A stretch of 64,000 nt of DNA from contig NZ_JBBIFX010000001.1 in the NCBI RefSeq assembly GCF_037543845.1, positions 1,550,001 to 1,614,000 of the forward strand. Reading direction: 5' to 3'. Below the pieces are notes generated by a model. It was given only the letters and a program-made list of their open reading frames with translations, was not told where the DNA came from and did no database searches. The first letter of the stretch is position 1, and each line of letters opens with the position of its first letter. Source of the stretch: Gymnodinialimonas ulvae. Lineage in GTDB: Bacteria; Pseudomonadota; Alphaproteobacteria; Rhodobacterales; Rhodobacteraceae. Below, piece after piece: positions 10,249 to 19,016 of the stretch. Position numbers and translations under genes: made by a program.

Positions 10249-11510
10249 CAAGCGGCCAGACGCTCCCTGACATGATCGAGGGACGGCGCATTCTCGACCG
10301 GCCCATAAAGCGCCATTGCCGCGCGGCCAGATGCCCCCAACGTGCCGGCCTGGTCCGTGAGCGCCTCCAGGGACACCGCGTCGATCTTGGCGACGGTTTC
10401 GTCCAACCCCGGCACCCGGTTCCAGATCGCGACAAGTCGGGCCAACCGTTCCGCACGCGCCGACGGGCTTTCAAGCCCCATCAGAAGCCCCGCCTTCATC
10501 TGCGCCCGGGCGCGCGCCAATTCGGCCTCGGTCATGGTGTCGGCGGAGCGCTTCAACTCATCAATCGTGAGGCCCACAAGCTCTGGCAAATCCTCGCCCG
10601 ACGTGCCCGCATAGATGGTCAGAAGCCCGGTATCATCGTAGCTGCCGACCTGACTGTAGATGGTGTAACACAGGCCGCGTTTCTCGCGGACCTCCTGAAA
10701 CAGACGCGACGACATCCCGCCGCCCAACGCCGTGGCAAAGATCTGTGCGGCATAGATGTCGTCCGAACGGTAGCCCGGCGCTTCCAGCGCCAGGGTGAAG
10801 TGCGCCTGCTCCAACCCTTTGATAACGCGATGTTCTCCACCGGCGAAGCTTCCGGGTTGCGGCACCGATCCCGACACCGGGGCGAGATGGCCGAACGCCG
10901 CTTCGGCCAGACGCACGATCTGAGCGTGATCCACTGCACCGGCCGCCGAAAGGATCAATTGCTCTGGCCCGTAATGCTGCGCGATGAAGCGGTCGAAATC
11001 GCCGCGATCAAAGCTGCGCACACGGTCCACGGGGCCAAGGATCGTGCGGCCAAGCGGTTGTTCGGGAAAGGCCTGCGCCTGCAACCAGTCAAAGATGATA
11101 TCGTCCGGCGTATCGGCGGCTTGTCCGATCTCCTGCAAGATGACGCCGCGCTCAACCTCGATTTCACGCGGGTCGAAGATAGGGTTCAGTACGATGTCCG
11201 ATATCAGGTCCAGCGCCAACGGCACGTCATCCTTCAAGACCCGCGCATAATAGGCCGTCACCTCGCGGCTGGTGTAGGCGTTGATGTAACCGCCGACATC
11301 CTCGATTTCCTCGGCGATCTGCAGGGCCGAACGCCGCTGCGTGCCCTTGAACGCCATATGTTCAAGGAAATGCGCGATGCCGTTTTGCTCGACCGCTTCG
11401 TGGCGTCCCCCGGCGCTGACCCAGACACCGATGGCCGCCGATTCAAGGCTCGGCATATGCTCGGTGACGATGCGCAAGCCATTGGAAAGGGTGTGGATTT
11501 CGACACTCAC
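10248..11510 (-). CDS. M16 family zinc peptidase (mitochondrial processing peptidase-like)
   Basis: A 420-residue pitrilysin-family peptidase. The inverted zinc motif HFLEH has His47, Glu50 and His51, with a downstream acidic ligand expected near EVERGVILQEI. A second, inactive M16 repeat follows and contains GGGMSSRLFQEVREKRGLCY. Single-chain bacterial members resemble the beta subunit of mitochondrial processing peptidase. It overlaps the thrC stop by 4 nt (ATGA) and couples to the GNAT gene. thrC-M16 adjacency is common in alphaproteobacteria. Confidence 0.93.
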   Translation of the reverse strand: MSVEIHTLSNGLRIVTEHMPSLESAAIGVWVSAGGRHEAVEQNGIAHFLEHMAFKGTQRRSALQIAEEIEDVGGYINAYTSREVTAYYARVLKDDVPLALDLISDIVLNPIFDPREIEVERGVILQEIGQAADTPDDIIFDWLQAQAFPEQPLGRTILGPVDRVRSFDRGDFDRFIAQHYGPEQLILSAAGAVDHAQIVRLAEAAFGHLAPVSGSVPQPGSFAGGEHRVIKGLEQAHFTLALEAPGYRSDDIYAAQIFATALGGGMSSRLFQEVREKRGLCYTIYSQVGSYDDTGLLTIYAGTSGEDLPELVGLTIDELKRSADTMTEAELARARAQMKAGLLMGLESPSARAERLARLVAIWNRVPGLDETVAKIDAVSLEALTDQAGTLGASGRAAMALYGPVENAPSLDHVRERLAA

Positions 11511-12892
11511 GCGAAGACACTCCCTTCGATGATCGCCTCGATCTCGTGCAAATCATCCTCGACCCGGGTGATGCGCTCGGGCCGCTCGAAAAGGTCCGCC
11601 ATCCGCGCGGGCAGGGGCGGACGGATGCCCGAGGCTGCTTCGACAGCGTCGGGAAATTTCGCGGGATGGGCGGTCGCCAAGGTGACCATGGGTGTTGCGC
11701 CCATGAATTCCTGCGCGACGTGCACGCCGACGGCGGAATGCGGGCAGAGCAATTCGCCCATCTCGGGCAACGCGCGGGCGATCATCGCAGAGGTTTCCGC
11801 CTCGGACGCACGGCCGCTCACGAAATGGTCACGCAGAACGCCGATCGCGCCCTGGCTGATCTTGAACCCGCCGCTCTTGAGTTCGTCCATCAACTGCGTC
11901 ACTGCCGCCCCGTCGCGGCCATAGGCGTCGAACAGCGCGCGTTCGAAGTTTGACGAGACTTGGATATCCATCGACGGGCTGATCGATGGCGTCACGCCTT
12001 CGGTCAGGTAACCGCCCGACACCATCGCGCGGTGCAGGATGTCGTTCTGGTTCGTCGCGATTACCAGCTTTTCAATGGGCAAGCCCATGCGCTTGGCGAT
12101 GTAGCCTGCAAAGATATCGCCGAAATTACCGGTGGGCACACAGAACGACACAGCCCGCTGTGGTGCGCCAAGCGAGACGGCGGCGGAGAAGTAATAGACC
12201 ACCTGCGCCAGAACCCGGCCCCAGTTGATCGAATTCACCCCGGCCAACTTCACCCGGTCGCGAAACTCGAAATGGTTGAACATGTCCTTGAGGCGCGCCT
12301 GGCAGGTGTCGAAATCACCGGTCACGGCCAGCGCATGGGCGTTGGCCTCGGTCACGGTCGTCATCTGTCGACGCTGCACCTCGGAGACGCGGCCATGGGG
12401 GTACATGATGAAGACGTCGACATTGTCGAGGCCGCGAAATGCCTCCATCGCGGCGGAGCCGGTGTCGCCCGACGTTGCGCCGACAATCGTTACCCGATCA
12501 CCGCGCCGCCCAAGCGCCTTTTGGAACATCTGCCCGATGAGTTGCATCGCGAAATCCTTGAACGCGAGCGTTGGGCCGTGGAACAACTCCAGCAAGAAAT
12601 GGCCCGGTTGCAGCTGCTTGAGCGGTGCGCGCGCCGCATGGCCGAACCCGGCATAGGCCTTATCGACCAGCTCGGCAAACTCCGCGTCGGTGAATGTGTC
12701 GCCGATAAAGGGCCGCATCACGCGGAAGGCGATCTCCTCATAGGACAGGCCCGCCATCGCCGCGATATCCCCGTGGCTCAGCGCAGGGATCTCGGTCGGG
12801 ACATAGAGCCCGCCGTCGCGCGCCAATCCCGTCAACATCGCGTCTTCAAAGCTCAGGTCAGGGGCCTGCCCCCGGGTCGAGACATATCGCAT
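11507..12892 (-). CDS. thrC: Threonine synthase
   Basis: A 461-residue PLP enzyme converting O-phosphohomoserine to threonine. MRYVSTRG is the family start; PTLAFKDFAMQ carries the PLP Lys112; TIVGATSGDTGSAA and VPTGNFGDIFAGY bind phosphate and cofactor. Length fits the long bacterial form. GAGGA precedes the ATG. It lies 18 nt after the SURF1 gene in the same direction, continuing the respiratory operon into amino acid synthesis. Confidence 0.96.
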   Translation of the reverse strand: MRYVSTRGQAPDLSFEDAMLTGLARDGGLYVPTEIPALSHGDIAAMAGLSYEEIAFRVMRPFIGDTFTDAEFAELVDKAYAGFGHAARAPLKQLQPGHFLLELFHGPTLAFKDFAMQLIGQMFQKALGRRGDRVTIVGATSGDTGSAAMEAFRGLDNVDVFIMYPHGRVSEVQRRQMTTVTEANAHALAVTGDFDTCQARLKDMFNHFEFRDRVKLAGVNSINWGRVLAQVVYYFSAAVSLGAPQRAVSFCVPTGNFGDIFAGYIAKRMGLPIEKLVIATNQNDILHRAMVSGGYLTEGVTPSISPSMDIQVSSNFERALFDAYGRDGAAVTQLMDELKSGGFKISQGAIGVLRDHFVSGRASEAETSAMIARALPEMGELLCPHSAVGVHVAQEFMGATPMVTLATAHPAKFPDAVEAASGIRPPLPARMADLFERPERITRVEDDLHEIEAIIEGSVFA

Positions 12893-12910
12893 CGAAAATC
12901 CTCTAGGCCG

Positions 12911-13579
12911 TTAGCTTCGCCTGATACGCCAAGCCAGGAACGCTGTCATCCCCAACCACACCAGAGCCAGCCCGAACCATTGCACGGCATAGCCCAGATG
13001 ATTGTTCGGGATCCCTTCGGCGGTCACCGGCAAGGGCGTTATGGGCGCGTCCGGCACAGATATCTCGCGCAGTACGATGAAGGTCGGCTCGGTTTCCAGA
13101 TGTGCGGCCATCGCGTCCACGTCACGGGCGAACCATTGGTTGCGGGCAATATCCGCGTCAGGAGTGAAGCTATCGATCTCATCGGGCCAGTGCAGGTTTC
13201 CGGTCACGGTGACAGCCCCTTGCGGCGTGGGCGGAAGTGCGACCCCTTCGGCCAGGAATCCGCGGTCCACCAGAACGCGCCGCCCGCCCGTCTCAAGCAC
13301 AGAGATCAGGCGATAGCCCGGGCCGCTGCCCTGGACCGACACCAAAACCCGCAATGGATCGCCTGTAAACGTGCCCTCGGCTGCAACGGGCAAATAGCGG
13401 TCGTCGATCGGATCGGGCGTGGCGGGCAAGGCGACGGGGGCGGCGGCGATACGCGCGTCGATCTCGGCCAGCACGCTTTCCTTCCAGGCGAGGCGTTGCA
13501 ACTGCCAAACCCCCAAACTGATAAGGATCGCCGCCCCGATCAGGCCAAAAACACTTACCGTCACAAGTTTGCGCGTCAT
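12911..13579 (-). CDS. SURF1 family cytochrome oxidase assembly protein
   Basis: A 222-residue inner-membrane protein with one transmembrane helix at each end (LIGAAILISLGVWQLQRL near residue 13 and WFGLALVWLGMTAFLAWRI near residue 200) and a periplasmic domain between, the SURF1/Shy1 layout. WQLQRLAWK and the C-terminal NNHLGYAVQWFGLA are conserved blocks. It helps insert heme a into the aa3 oxidase. A hairpin with a T-run sits 16 nt upstream of its start, so its expression may be set below that of coxC. Confidence 0.92.
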   Translation of the reverse strand: MTRKLVTVSVFGLIGAAILISLGVWQLQRLAWKESVLAEIDARIAAAPVALPATPDPIDDRYLPVAAEGTFTGDPLRVLVSVQGSGPGYRLISVLETGGRRVLVDRGFLAEGVALPPTPQGAVTVTGNLHWPDEIDSFTPDADIARNQWFARDVDAMAAHLETEPTFIVLREISVPDAPITPLPVTAEGIPNNHLGYAVQWFGLALVWLGMTAFLAWRIRRS

Positions 13580-13594
13580 CTTATCCCATCTGAC

Positions 13595-13628
13595 AAAAAG
13601 GGCCCACCGATCCGGCAGGCGCCCTTTT
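13595..13628 (-). terminator. Hairpin with T-run between coxC and SURF1 gene
   Basis: GCCCTTTT at 13621-13628 pairs with AAAAGGGC at 13596-13603 around a 17-nt loop; on the minus strand the stem is followed by TTTTTG. It lies after the coxC stop and 16 nt before the SURF1 start, so it may act as a partial terminator within the operon. Confidence 0.6.
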
Positions 13629-13689
13629 CATCTTGCTCATAAACCTGGTCCGTGCGGGCCTCGGCCCGACGCGCGGCGGCGGATGGGCC

Positions 13690-14499
13690 CTAGCCCTGCC
13701 CCCAGATATAGACCGCCACGAACAGGAACAGCCACACCACGTCCACGAAGTGCCAATACCAGGCAGCAGCCTCGAACCCGACATGTTTCTCGGCGGTGAA
13801 ATGGCCCTGTTTCACCCGCAAATAGCAGATGAACAGGAAGATCGTGCCAACGACCACATGGAACCCGTGGAAGCCCGTGGCCATGAAGAAGGTCGAATAG
13901 AACTTGTCGCCGTTGATGAATTCCCAGCCGTGGTGAACGATCAACTCGTAGTATTCATACGCCTGCAGCCCGGTGAAGATCACGCCCAGAACCACCGCGC
14001 CGATCAGACCGTGCTCGATATCCCTGCGCGCGCCGCCATGGACCAGCGCATGGTGCGCCCAGGTCACAAGACAGCCCGACAGCAACAGAATCAGAGTGTT
14101 GATCAGCGGCAGGTGGAACGGGTCCACGATGTAGATCTCCGGCGGCACATAAGTGCTGGCCTCGTAGCTGTTCATGGGGAACAGCGCGTGTTTGAAGAAC
14201 GCCCAGAACCAGGCCACGAAGAACATCACTTCGGACATGATGAACATAATGAACCCATACCGCAGGCCCAGGCGCACCACCGGAGTGTGGTCGCCCTCGT
14301 GGCTTTCGCTGACCACGTCGGACCACCAGGCGAACATGACGTAAAGCACCGCCACGAACCCGATCAGGAACATCCACGGGCTGCCCGCATGCATCCAGTT
14401 GACGCCACCAAAAAGCATCACAAAGGCCCCGACCGCCGCCACAAGTGGGTGCAGTGAGGGGGGCAGGATATGGTAGTCGTGGTTCTTGACGTGCGCCAT
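13690..14499 (-). CDS. ctaE: Cytochrome c oxidase subunit III
   Basis: A 269-residue inner-membrane protein with seven hydrophobic segments. NHDYHILPPSLHP at the start and FHGFHVVVGTIFL plus the final WHFVDVVWLFLFVAVYIWG are hallmark blocks. It stabilises the proton-pumping activity of aa3 oxidase. ATG 14499 has GGAGAG 6 nt upstream; a longer in-frame start 57 nt earlier would overlap ctaG and lacks similarity. Subunit I (ctaD) is not in this window, as in other Rhodobacterales. Confidence 0.97.
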   Translation of the reverse strand: MAHVKNHDYHILPPSLHPLVAAVGAFVMLFGGVNWMHAGSPWMFLIGFVAVLYVMFAWWSDVVSESHEGDHTPVVRLGLRYGFIMFIMSEVMFFVAWFWAFFKHALFPMNSYEASTYVPPEIYIVDPFHLPLINTLILLLSGCLVTWAHHALVHGGARRDIEHGLIGAVVLGVIFTGLQAYEYYELIVHHGWEFINGDKFYSTFFMATGFHGFHVVVGTIFLFICYLRVKQGHFTAEKHVGFEAAAWYWHFVDVVWLFLFVAVYIWGQG

Positions 14500-14521
14500 T
14501 GTGGTCTCTCCGGTCTGTCGT

Positions 14522-15100
14522 TCAGTTGCCTGCGTCAAGCGCGGCGTAATCGTCATCTTCGGGCATGTCCGTCACATGGAACGTGTAGGACAGCGTGATT
14601 GCGGGCGTGTCGCGCACCGTGGTGTCATCTAGCAATTCGGGGTCGACGAAAAAGGTCACAGGCATCTCGACCCGCTCGCCCGGTTGCAGCACCTGCAATT
14701 CAAAGCAGAAGCACGCGATCTTCACGAAATAACCGCCCGCATCAAAGGGTGCGACGTTAAAGCTGGCCGTTCCTGCAATCGGCTCGCTCGTCGGGTTGTA
14801 GGCTTCGTAGAACACCAGCCCCGTCTCGCCGATCCGGATGTCGACATGGGGCTCGACCGGGCGAAATTCCCACGGCATGTCGCGCGCGGTGTTGGCAGCA
14901 AATCGGACGCGGATTTCCTGATCGAGGATCGTGTCGCTGCCTTGATCGGCCTGCACGGTTGCGCCGCCAAAGCCGGTCACGCGGCAGAACCAGTCGTAGA
15001 ATGGCACCGCCGCCATGGTCAGCGCGCCCATGAAGCAGATCACGCCCAGGAGTTGCAGGACGGTCTTGGACTTGGGATCCATCGCGCGGCGGGTGCTCAC
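14522..15100 (-). CDS. ctaG: Cytochrome c oxidase assembly protein CtaG (Cox11)
   Basis: A 192-residue copper chaperone for the CuB centre of subunit I. It has one N-terminal transmembrane helix (TVLQLLGVICFMGALTMAAV), then a periplasmic immunoglobulin-like domain with VPFYDWFCRVTGFGG and the copper-binding pair in KIACFCFELQ. The start overlaps the stop of the 65-residue gene (ATGA). ctaE follows after a short gap. Confidence 0.95.
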   Translation of the reverse strand: MSTRRAMDPKSKTVLQLLGVICFMGALTMAAVPFYDWFCRVTGFGGATVQADQGSDTILDQEIRVRFAANTARDMPWEFRPVEPHVDIRIGETGLVFYEAYNPTSEPIAGTASFNVAPFDAGGYFVKIACFCFELQVLQPGERVEMPVTFFVDPELLDDTTVRDTPAITLSYTFHVTDMPEDDDYAALDAGN

Positions 15101-15294
15101 TGGCTGATCTCCTCGGTAATCGGCAGGGCCGAAGCGCGCGGCTGGTGGTCGTGGGCCTCCAGAAGGCTGCCTTCACGCACTTTGGCGATTGTGAGGCCGA
15201 AGACGATTGCGCAGAAGCCGATCAGGCACAATGCGGTGCCGAAGTTGCGACCAAAGCGGCGCTTGTGGATTTCGTGGGTCTCCACCAATGGCAT
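15097..15294 (-). CDS. Small membrane protein of the cytochrome oxidase cluster
   Basis: A 65-residue protein with one hydrophobic helix (FGTALCLIGFCAIVFGLTIAKV) after a basic HEIHKRRFGRN segment. A small gene at this position, between ctaB and ctaG, is usual in Rhodobacterales (often called coxF-like). I chose ATG 15294: it shares one base with the ctaB stop (TGATG) and has GGAGG upstream; a GTG five codons earlier is possible. Function unproven; probably assembly or stability of aa3 oxidase. Confidence 0.85.
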   Translation of the reverse strand: MPLVETHEIHKRRFGRNFGTALCLIGFCAIVFGLTIAKVREGSLLEAHDHQPRASALPITEEISQ

Positions 15295-16229
15295 CAGATC
15301 AACCTCCACAGCGCGTCCGCAAGCAGCGCGCCGAAATGCAAGAAAAGATAGAACAGGGAGAAGCGGAACACCTTCTTCTCGACCGCATATTCATCGGCCT
15401 CGGCCATCGCCTCATCGCGACGCCAGATGTCCCAGGCCCCTTTCAGGAAGATCGCGTTCAACACCACTGCCGTCGCCAAATAGACCGGGCCCGCGACGGA
15501 CGTGAACGCCAGGCCAAGGGCGACCGGAGCCAGCAGAATCGTATAGATCAGGATCTGCTTACGCGTCTCGGCGCGGCCGTGAGTCACGGTCAACATCGGC
15601 ACATCGGCCTTGTGGTAGTCGGATTTCATGAACAGGGCGAGCGCCCAGAAATGCGGCGGCGTCCACATGAAGATCAGGCCGAACATCAGGATCGAGGCCA
15701 GCGACACATCCCCGGTCACAGCCGCCCATCCGATCACCGGCGGAAACGCCCCTGCGGCCCCGCCGATCACGATGTTCTGCGGCGTCGAGCGCTTCAACCA
15801 CATGGTGTAGACGACCGCGTAGAAGAAGATCGTGAAGGCCAAAAGCCCCGCTGCGATCCAGTTGGTCGCAAGACCCAGCATCGCCACCGAAATCACGCTC
15901 AACCACAGACCAAGCGACAACGCCTCGCCCGCCGGCACCTTACCCGCCGGAACGGGGCGTTTGGCGGTGCGCTTCATCACCGCGTCGATATCGGCATCGT
16001 ACCACATGTTCAGCGCGCCCGAGGCCCCGGCCCCCAGCGCGATGAACAGGATCGCGGTGAAGCCGATCATCGGGGACACGCCGCCCGGCGCAACCAGAAG
16101 GCCTACCAAAGCCGTGAACACGACAAGCGACATCACCCGCGGCTTGAGCAGCGCGACATAATCGCCAAAGCCCGCCTCGCCCTCGCTGGTGCGGGGCACG
16201 CTTCCGGTCTGTGCAGTGAAATCACTCAT
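15294..16229 (-). CDS. ctaB: Protoheme IX farnesyltransferase (heme o synthase)
   Basis: A 311-residue polytopic UbiA-family prenyltransferase making heme o, precursor of heme a. Polyprenyl-binding Asp-rich motifs are NMWYDADIDAVMKRTAKRP and the loop around KSDYHKADVPML; LLKPRVMSLVVFTALVGLL is the first helix. It is encoded between ctaC and ctaG, so heme modification and copper insertion genes accompany the oxidase subunits. Confidence 0.97.
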   Translation of the reverse strand: MSDFTAQTGSVPRTSEGEAGFGDYVALLKPRVMSLVVFTALVGLLVAPGGVSPMIGFTAILFIALGAGASGALNMWYDADIDAVMKRTAKRPVPAGKVPAGEALSLGLWLSVISVAMLGLATNWIAAGLLAFTIFFYAVVYTMWLKRSTPQNIVIGGAAGAFPPVIGWAAVTGDVSLASILMFGLIFMWTPPHFWALALFMKSDYHKADVPMLTVTHGRAETRKQILIYTILLAPVALGLAFTSVAGPVYLATAVVLNAIFLKGAWDIWRRDEAMAEADEYAVEKKVFRFSLFYLFLHFGALLADALWRLI

Positions 16230-16238
16230 GGGGTTCGC

Positions 16239-17129
16239 TTACTCGGCTGCGGCCAGTTCGATATATTGCGGCGCGCGCGCGCCTTCGAGCGAGGCAAATT
16301 CCGCCGCCTCACCAGCCAGCCACGCCGCGTATTCCTCCGGGGTGACGGCGAAAACGGTGATCGGCATGTAGGCATGGGCCGCGCCACAAAGCTCGGAGCA
16401 TTGGCCGAAGTAAATGCCTTCCTGGCCTTCGTTCACCTCGAAATGCAGCTCGGCCAAGCGACCCGGTACGCCGTCTTGCTTCACGCCGAAGGCCGGGATC
16501 GTCCAGGAATGGATCACATCCGCTGCCGTGACCTGCACCACGACCGTCTGCCCCGTGGGAACAACAACGGCGGTGTCGGTGGCCAGCAGGAATTCGTCGC
16601 GGCTGTAGCCGTAATCGGCCAGCTCATCCTCGGCCAGCATGAAGCTGTCGTAGGCGATGCCCTCTTCGGGATATTCATAGCCCCAGTACCACTGGTAGCC
16701 GGTGGCGCGCACGACGACGTCGGCCTCGGGAATGGTTTGCTGCCGGAACAGAACCGGCAACGAAAACGCTCCAAGAAACATCAGCAGCAGCAGCGGCACG
16801 ATGGTCCACGTCACCTCGATCTTGGTGTTGTGCGTGAAGGTCGCAGGTTCGGGGTTGGCCTTCGCGTTGTGCTTGACCGCCGCATAAACCATCAGCGCCA
16901 GAACGAAGAGCGTGATCAGGGCCGCACCAATGTGCAGCGCGTAGTCGAGCGCCTGAAGGTCCTGCGCGCCCGCGGTCACGCCGGGCTGGAAGTCGATGCC
17001 GCCCGGCACCGGTGCGCCGATCACCTCAAGTCCGTCGCGCATCCCGGTGGTCTGCGCCGAGGCCGCAGTCATGGTAAGAGTTGCGCCAAACGCGGCCCAA
17101 AGGCCGCAGAGCTTCATGCGAAGTGCCAT
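16239..17129 (-). CDS. ctaC: Cytochrome c oxidase subunit II
   Basis: A 296-residue protein with an N-terminal signal-like segment, two transmembrane helices (about residues 60-85 and 105-125) and a C-terminal CuA cupredoxin domain. CuA ligands are visible in IHSWTIPAFGVK and CSELCGAAHAYMP. YQWYWGYEYPEE is the electron entry segment. ATG 17129 has an AGGAC upstream; a second ATG four codons in is possible. It is the first gene of the oxidase operon, divergent from tldD. Confidence 0.97.
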   Translation of the reverse strand: MALRMKLCGLWAAFGATLTMTAASAQTTGMRDGLEVIGAPVPGGIDFQPGVTAGAQDLQALDYALHIGAALITLFVLALMVYAAVKHNAKANPEPATFTHNTKIEVTWTIVPLLLLMFLGAFSLPVLFRQQTIPEADVVVRATGYQWYWGYEYPEEGIAYDSFMLAEDELADYGYSRDEFLLATDTAVVVPTGQTVVVQVTAADVIHSWTIPAFGVKQDGVPGRLAELHFEVNEGQEGIYFGQCSELCGAAHAYMPITVFAVTPEEYAAWLAGEAAEFASLEGARAPQYIELAAAE

Positions 17130-17458
17130 GTGGTCTGTCCTGTTGTCCGTTCGGGCCTTTGGGGCGGGGTCATGCCTGCCGTGCGGGTCCGGTCGTGTTC
17201 GCTTGGGCCAGACCATATCGTGTGAACCTGCGCAAGGCAGTGGCGTAAATTGTCTCACTTGCGGCTGCATTCCCGGAGCAGTCAGACCGTCAGGGTTGCG
17301 CGGACTGGAATTGCCACGCAGTGGGTTGTGGCCTGAAAAATCTGACTTTTCTTCGGCATGCTGCCCGCCCATCCGCGAATTCGGCGATCAGGCGAGACGG
17401 GGTGTCGCACCTTGGGCAAATCGGCATATGTATGAAGGGCAACTCAGGAGAGCTTCCG
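17130..17458. other. Divergent ctaC/tldD intergenic region
   Basis: This 329-nt stretch separates the divergent ctaC and tldD starts and must hold both promoters. I see no convincing gene, no long palindrome and no CtrA or LexA type site. The only clear signal is the tldD Shine-Dalgarno AGGAG just before 17459. Confidence 0.6.
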
Positions 17459-18883
17459 ATGTCCGACACGCCCCCGTTCCGCCCGTTCGAGACCCACCTT
17501 GATGAGGGCGCCGCCCTGCGCATTCTGCGCGCGGCCACCGACGGGGCTGAGGATGGCGAATTGTTTCTCGAACGCCGTCGGTCCGAAGTGCTGGTGTTTG
17601 ACGATGGCCGCGTCAAGACCGCTTCTTATGATGCGGCACAGGGTTTCGGCCTGCGCGCGGTGAAGGGCGAAGTTGCGGGTTACGCACATTCCACCGAGAT
17701 GTCCGAGGCGGCCTTGTTGCGCGCGGCGGAAACCGCACGCCTTGCGGTGGGCGATGGCGGCGGCACGTTGGCCGATGCGCCGCGTGGGACGAACGAAAAA
17801 CTCTACACCGACGCCGACCCCATGGCGGGTGCCGAATTCGGCGTGAAACTCGATACTCTGGCCGAGATTGACGCCTACGCCCGCGCCCTTGATCCCCGCG
17901 TCGTGCAAGTCAGCGCATCGATGGCCGCGTCCCATCAGGAGGTTGAGATCCTGCGCCCCGAAGGCACCCGCGTGTCCGATGTCCGCCCGATGGTGCGCCT
18001 GAATGTCTCGATCATCGTCGAAGAGGCGGGCCGCCGCGAAAGCGGGTCCGCAGGCGGCGGCGGGCGCGTCGGTCTTGTGGGTCTGATGGAGCGGCCGCAT
18101 TGGGAGAGTGTCGCGCGCGAGGCTCTGCGCATCGCAATTGTGAACCTTGCGGCCGAACCCGCCCCCGCCGGCGTCATGGACGTGGCTCTCGGGCCGGGCT
18201 GGCCGGGTATCCTGTTGCACGAGGCCGTGGGTCACGGGCTGGAGGGCGATTTCAACCGCAAGAAGCAAAGCGCCTTCGCCGGTCTGATGGGCCAGCGGGT
18301 GGCGGCCAAGGGGGTCACGGTGCTCGACGATGGCACTATCCCGGATCGGCGCGGCTCGATCTCCGTCGATGACGAAGGCACGCCGTCGCATGCCACCACC
18401 CTTATCGAGGATGGCATCCTTGTGGGCTACATGCAGGACCGCCAATCTGCCCGTCTCATGGGTGTCGAGCCCACCGGCAACGGGCGCAGGCAGGGCTTCG
18501 ACCACACCCCCATGACGCGGATGACCAACACCTACATGCTTGGCGGCGACACGGATCCCGGCGATATCGTGGGCGATGTGAAGGACGGGATTTACGCCGT
18601 CGGCTTCGGCGGCGGGCAGGTCGACATCACCAATGGCAAATTCGTCTTCTCCTGCACCGAGGCCTACCGTGTGAAAAACGGTGTCGTCGGTGCGCCGGTC
18701 AAAGGCGCCACGCTAATCGGAGACGGCGCCACGGCCATGACGCAGGTGCGCGCGATCGGCAATGATATGGCGCTGGACCCCGGCATGGGGAACTGCGGCA
18801 AGAACGGCCAATGGGTGCCGGTGGGCGTGGGACAGCCGACGCTTCTGATCGGTGGGCTGACCGTGGGTGGTTCGGCGGCGTAA
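17459..18883 (+). CDS. tldD: Metalloprotease TldD
   Basis: A 474-residue PmbA/TldD-family zinc protease subunit; with TldE/PmbA it degrades short or modified peptides. The zinc site HEAVGHGLEGD (HExxxH) is present in the middle of the protein, and GFGGGQVDITNGKFVFSC near the C-terminus is a family block. The ATG has AGGAG about 8 nt upstream. TldE is not encoded here. It is the first of a plus-strand series and is divergent from ctaC. Confidence 0.95.
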   Translation: MSDTPPFRPFETHLDEGAALRILRAATDGAEDGELFLERRRSEVLVFDDGRVKTASYDAAQGFGLRAVKGEVAGYAHSTEMSEAALLRAAETARLAVGDGGGTLADAPRGTNEKLYTDADPMAGAEFGVKLDTLAEIDAYARALDPRVVQVSASMAASHQEVEILRPEGTRVSDVRPMVRLNVSIIVEEAGRRESGSAGGGGRVGLVGLMERPHWESVAREALRIAIVNLAAEPAPAGVMDVALGPGWPGILLHEAVGHGLEGDFNRKKQSAFAGLMGQRVAAKGVTVLDDGTIPDRRGSISVDDEGTPSHATTLIEDGILVGYMQDRQSARLMGVEPTGNGRRQGFDHTPMTRMTNTYMLGGDTDPGDIVGDVKDGIYAVGFGGGQVDITNGKFVFSCTEAYRVKNGVVGAPVKGATLIGDGATAMTQVRAIGNDMALDPGMGNCGKNGQWVPVGVGQPTLLIGGLTVGGSAA

Positions 18884-18977
18884 GGGGCGCGACGCGACTG
18901 TCGAGGAGGTGCCAACTATGCGTGACTGCGCCAGTTTTGCCGCGCCCCGCCGTTTGATGAACCTGCCAACGCGATTG

Positions 18978-18993
18978 GTAACCTTCCGTTAAC
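18978..18993. promoter_or_regulatory. CtrA-like site upstream of dprA
   Basis: GTAA-N7-TTAAC differs by one base from the CtrA consensus TTAA-N7-TTAAC, and the right half extends to TTAACCAT. It ends 23 nt before the dprA ATG. CtrA control of dprA is known in Rhodobacter capsulatus in connection with gene transfer agent uptake. Confidence 0.5.
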
Positions 18994-19016
18994 CATTCCA
19001 TCCCAAGCCTGTTCGC

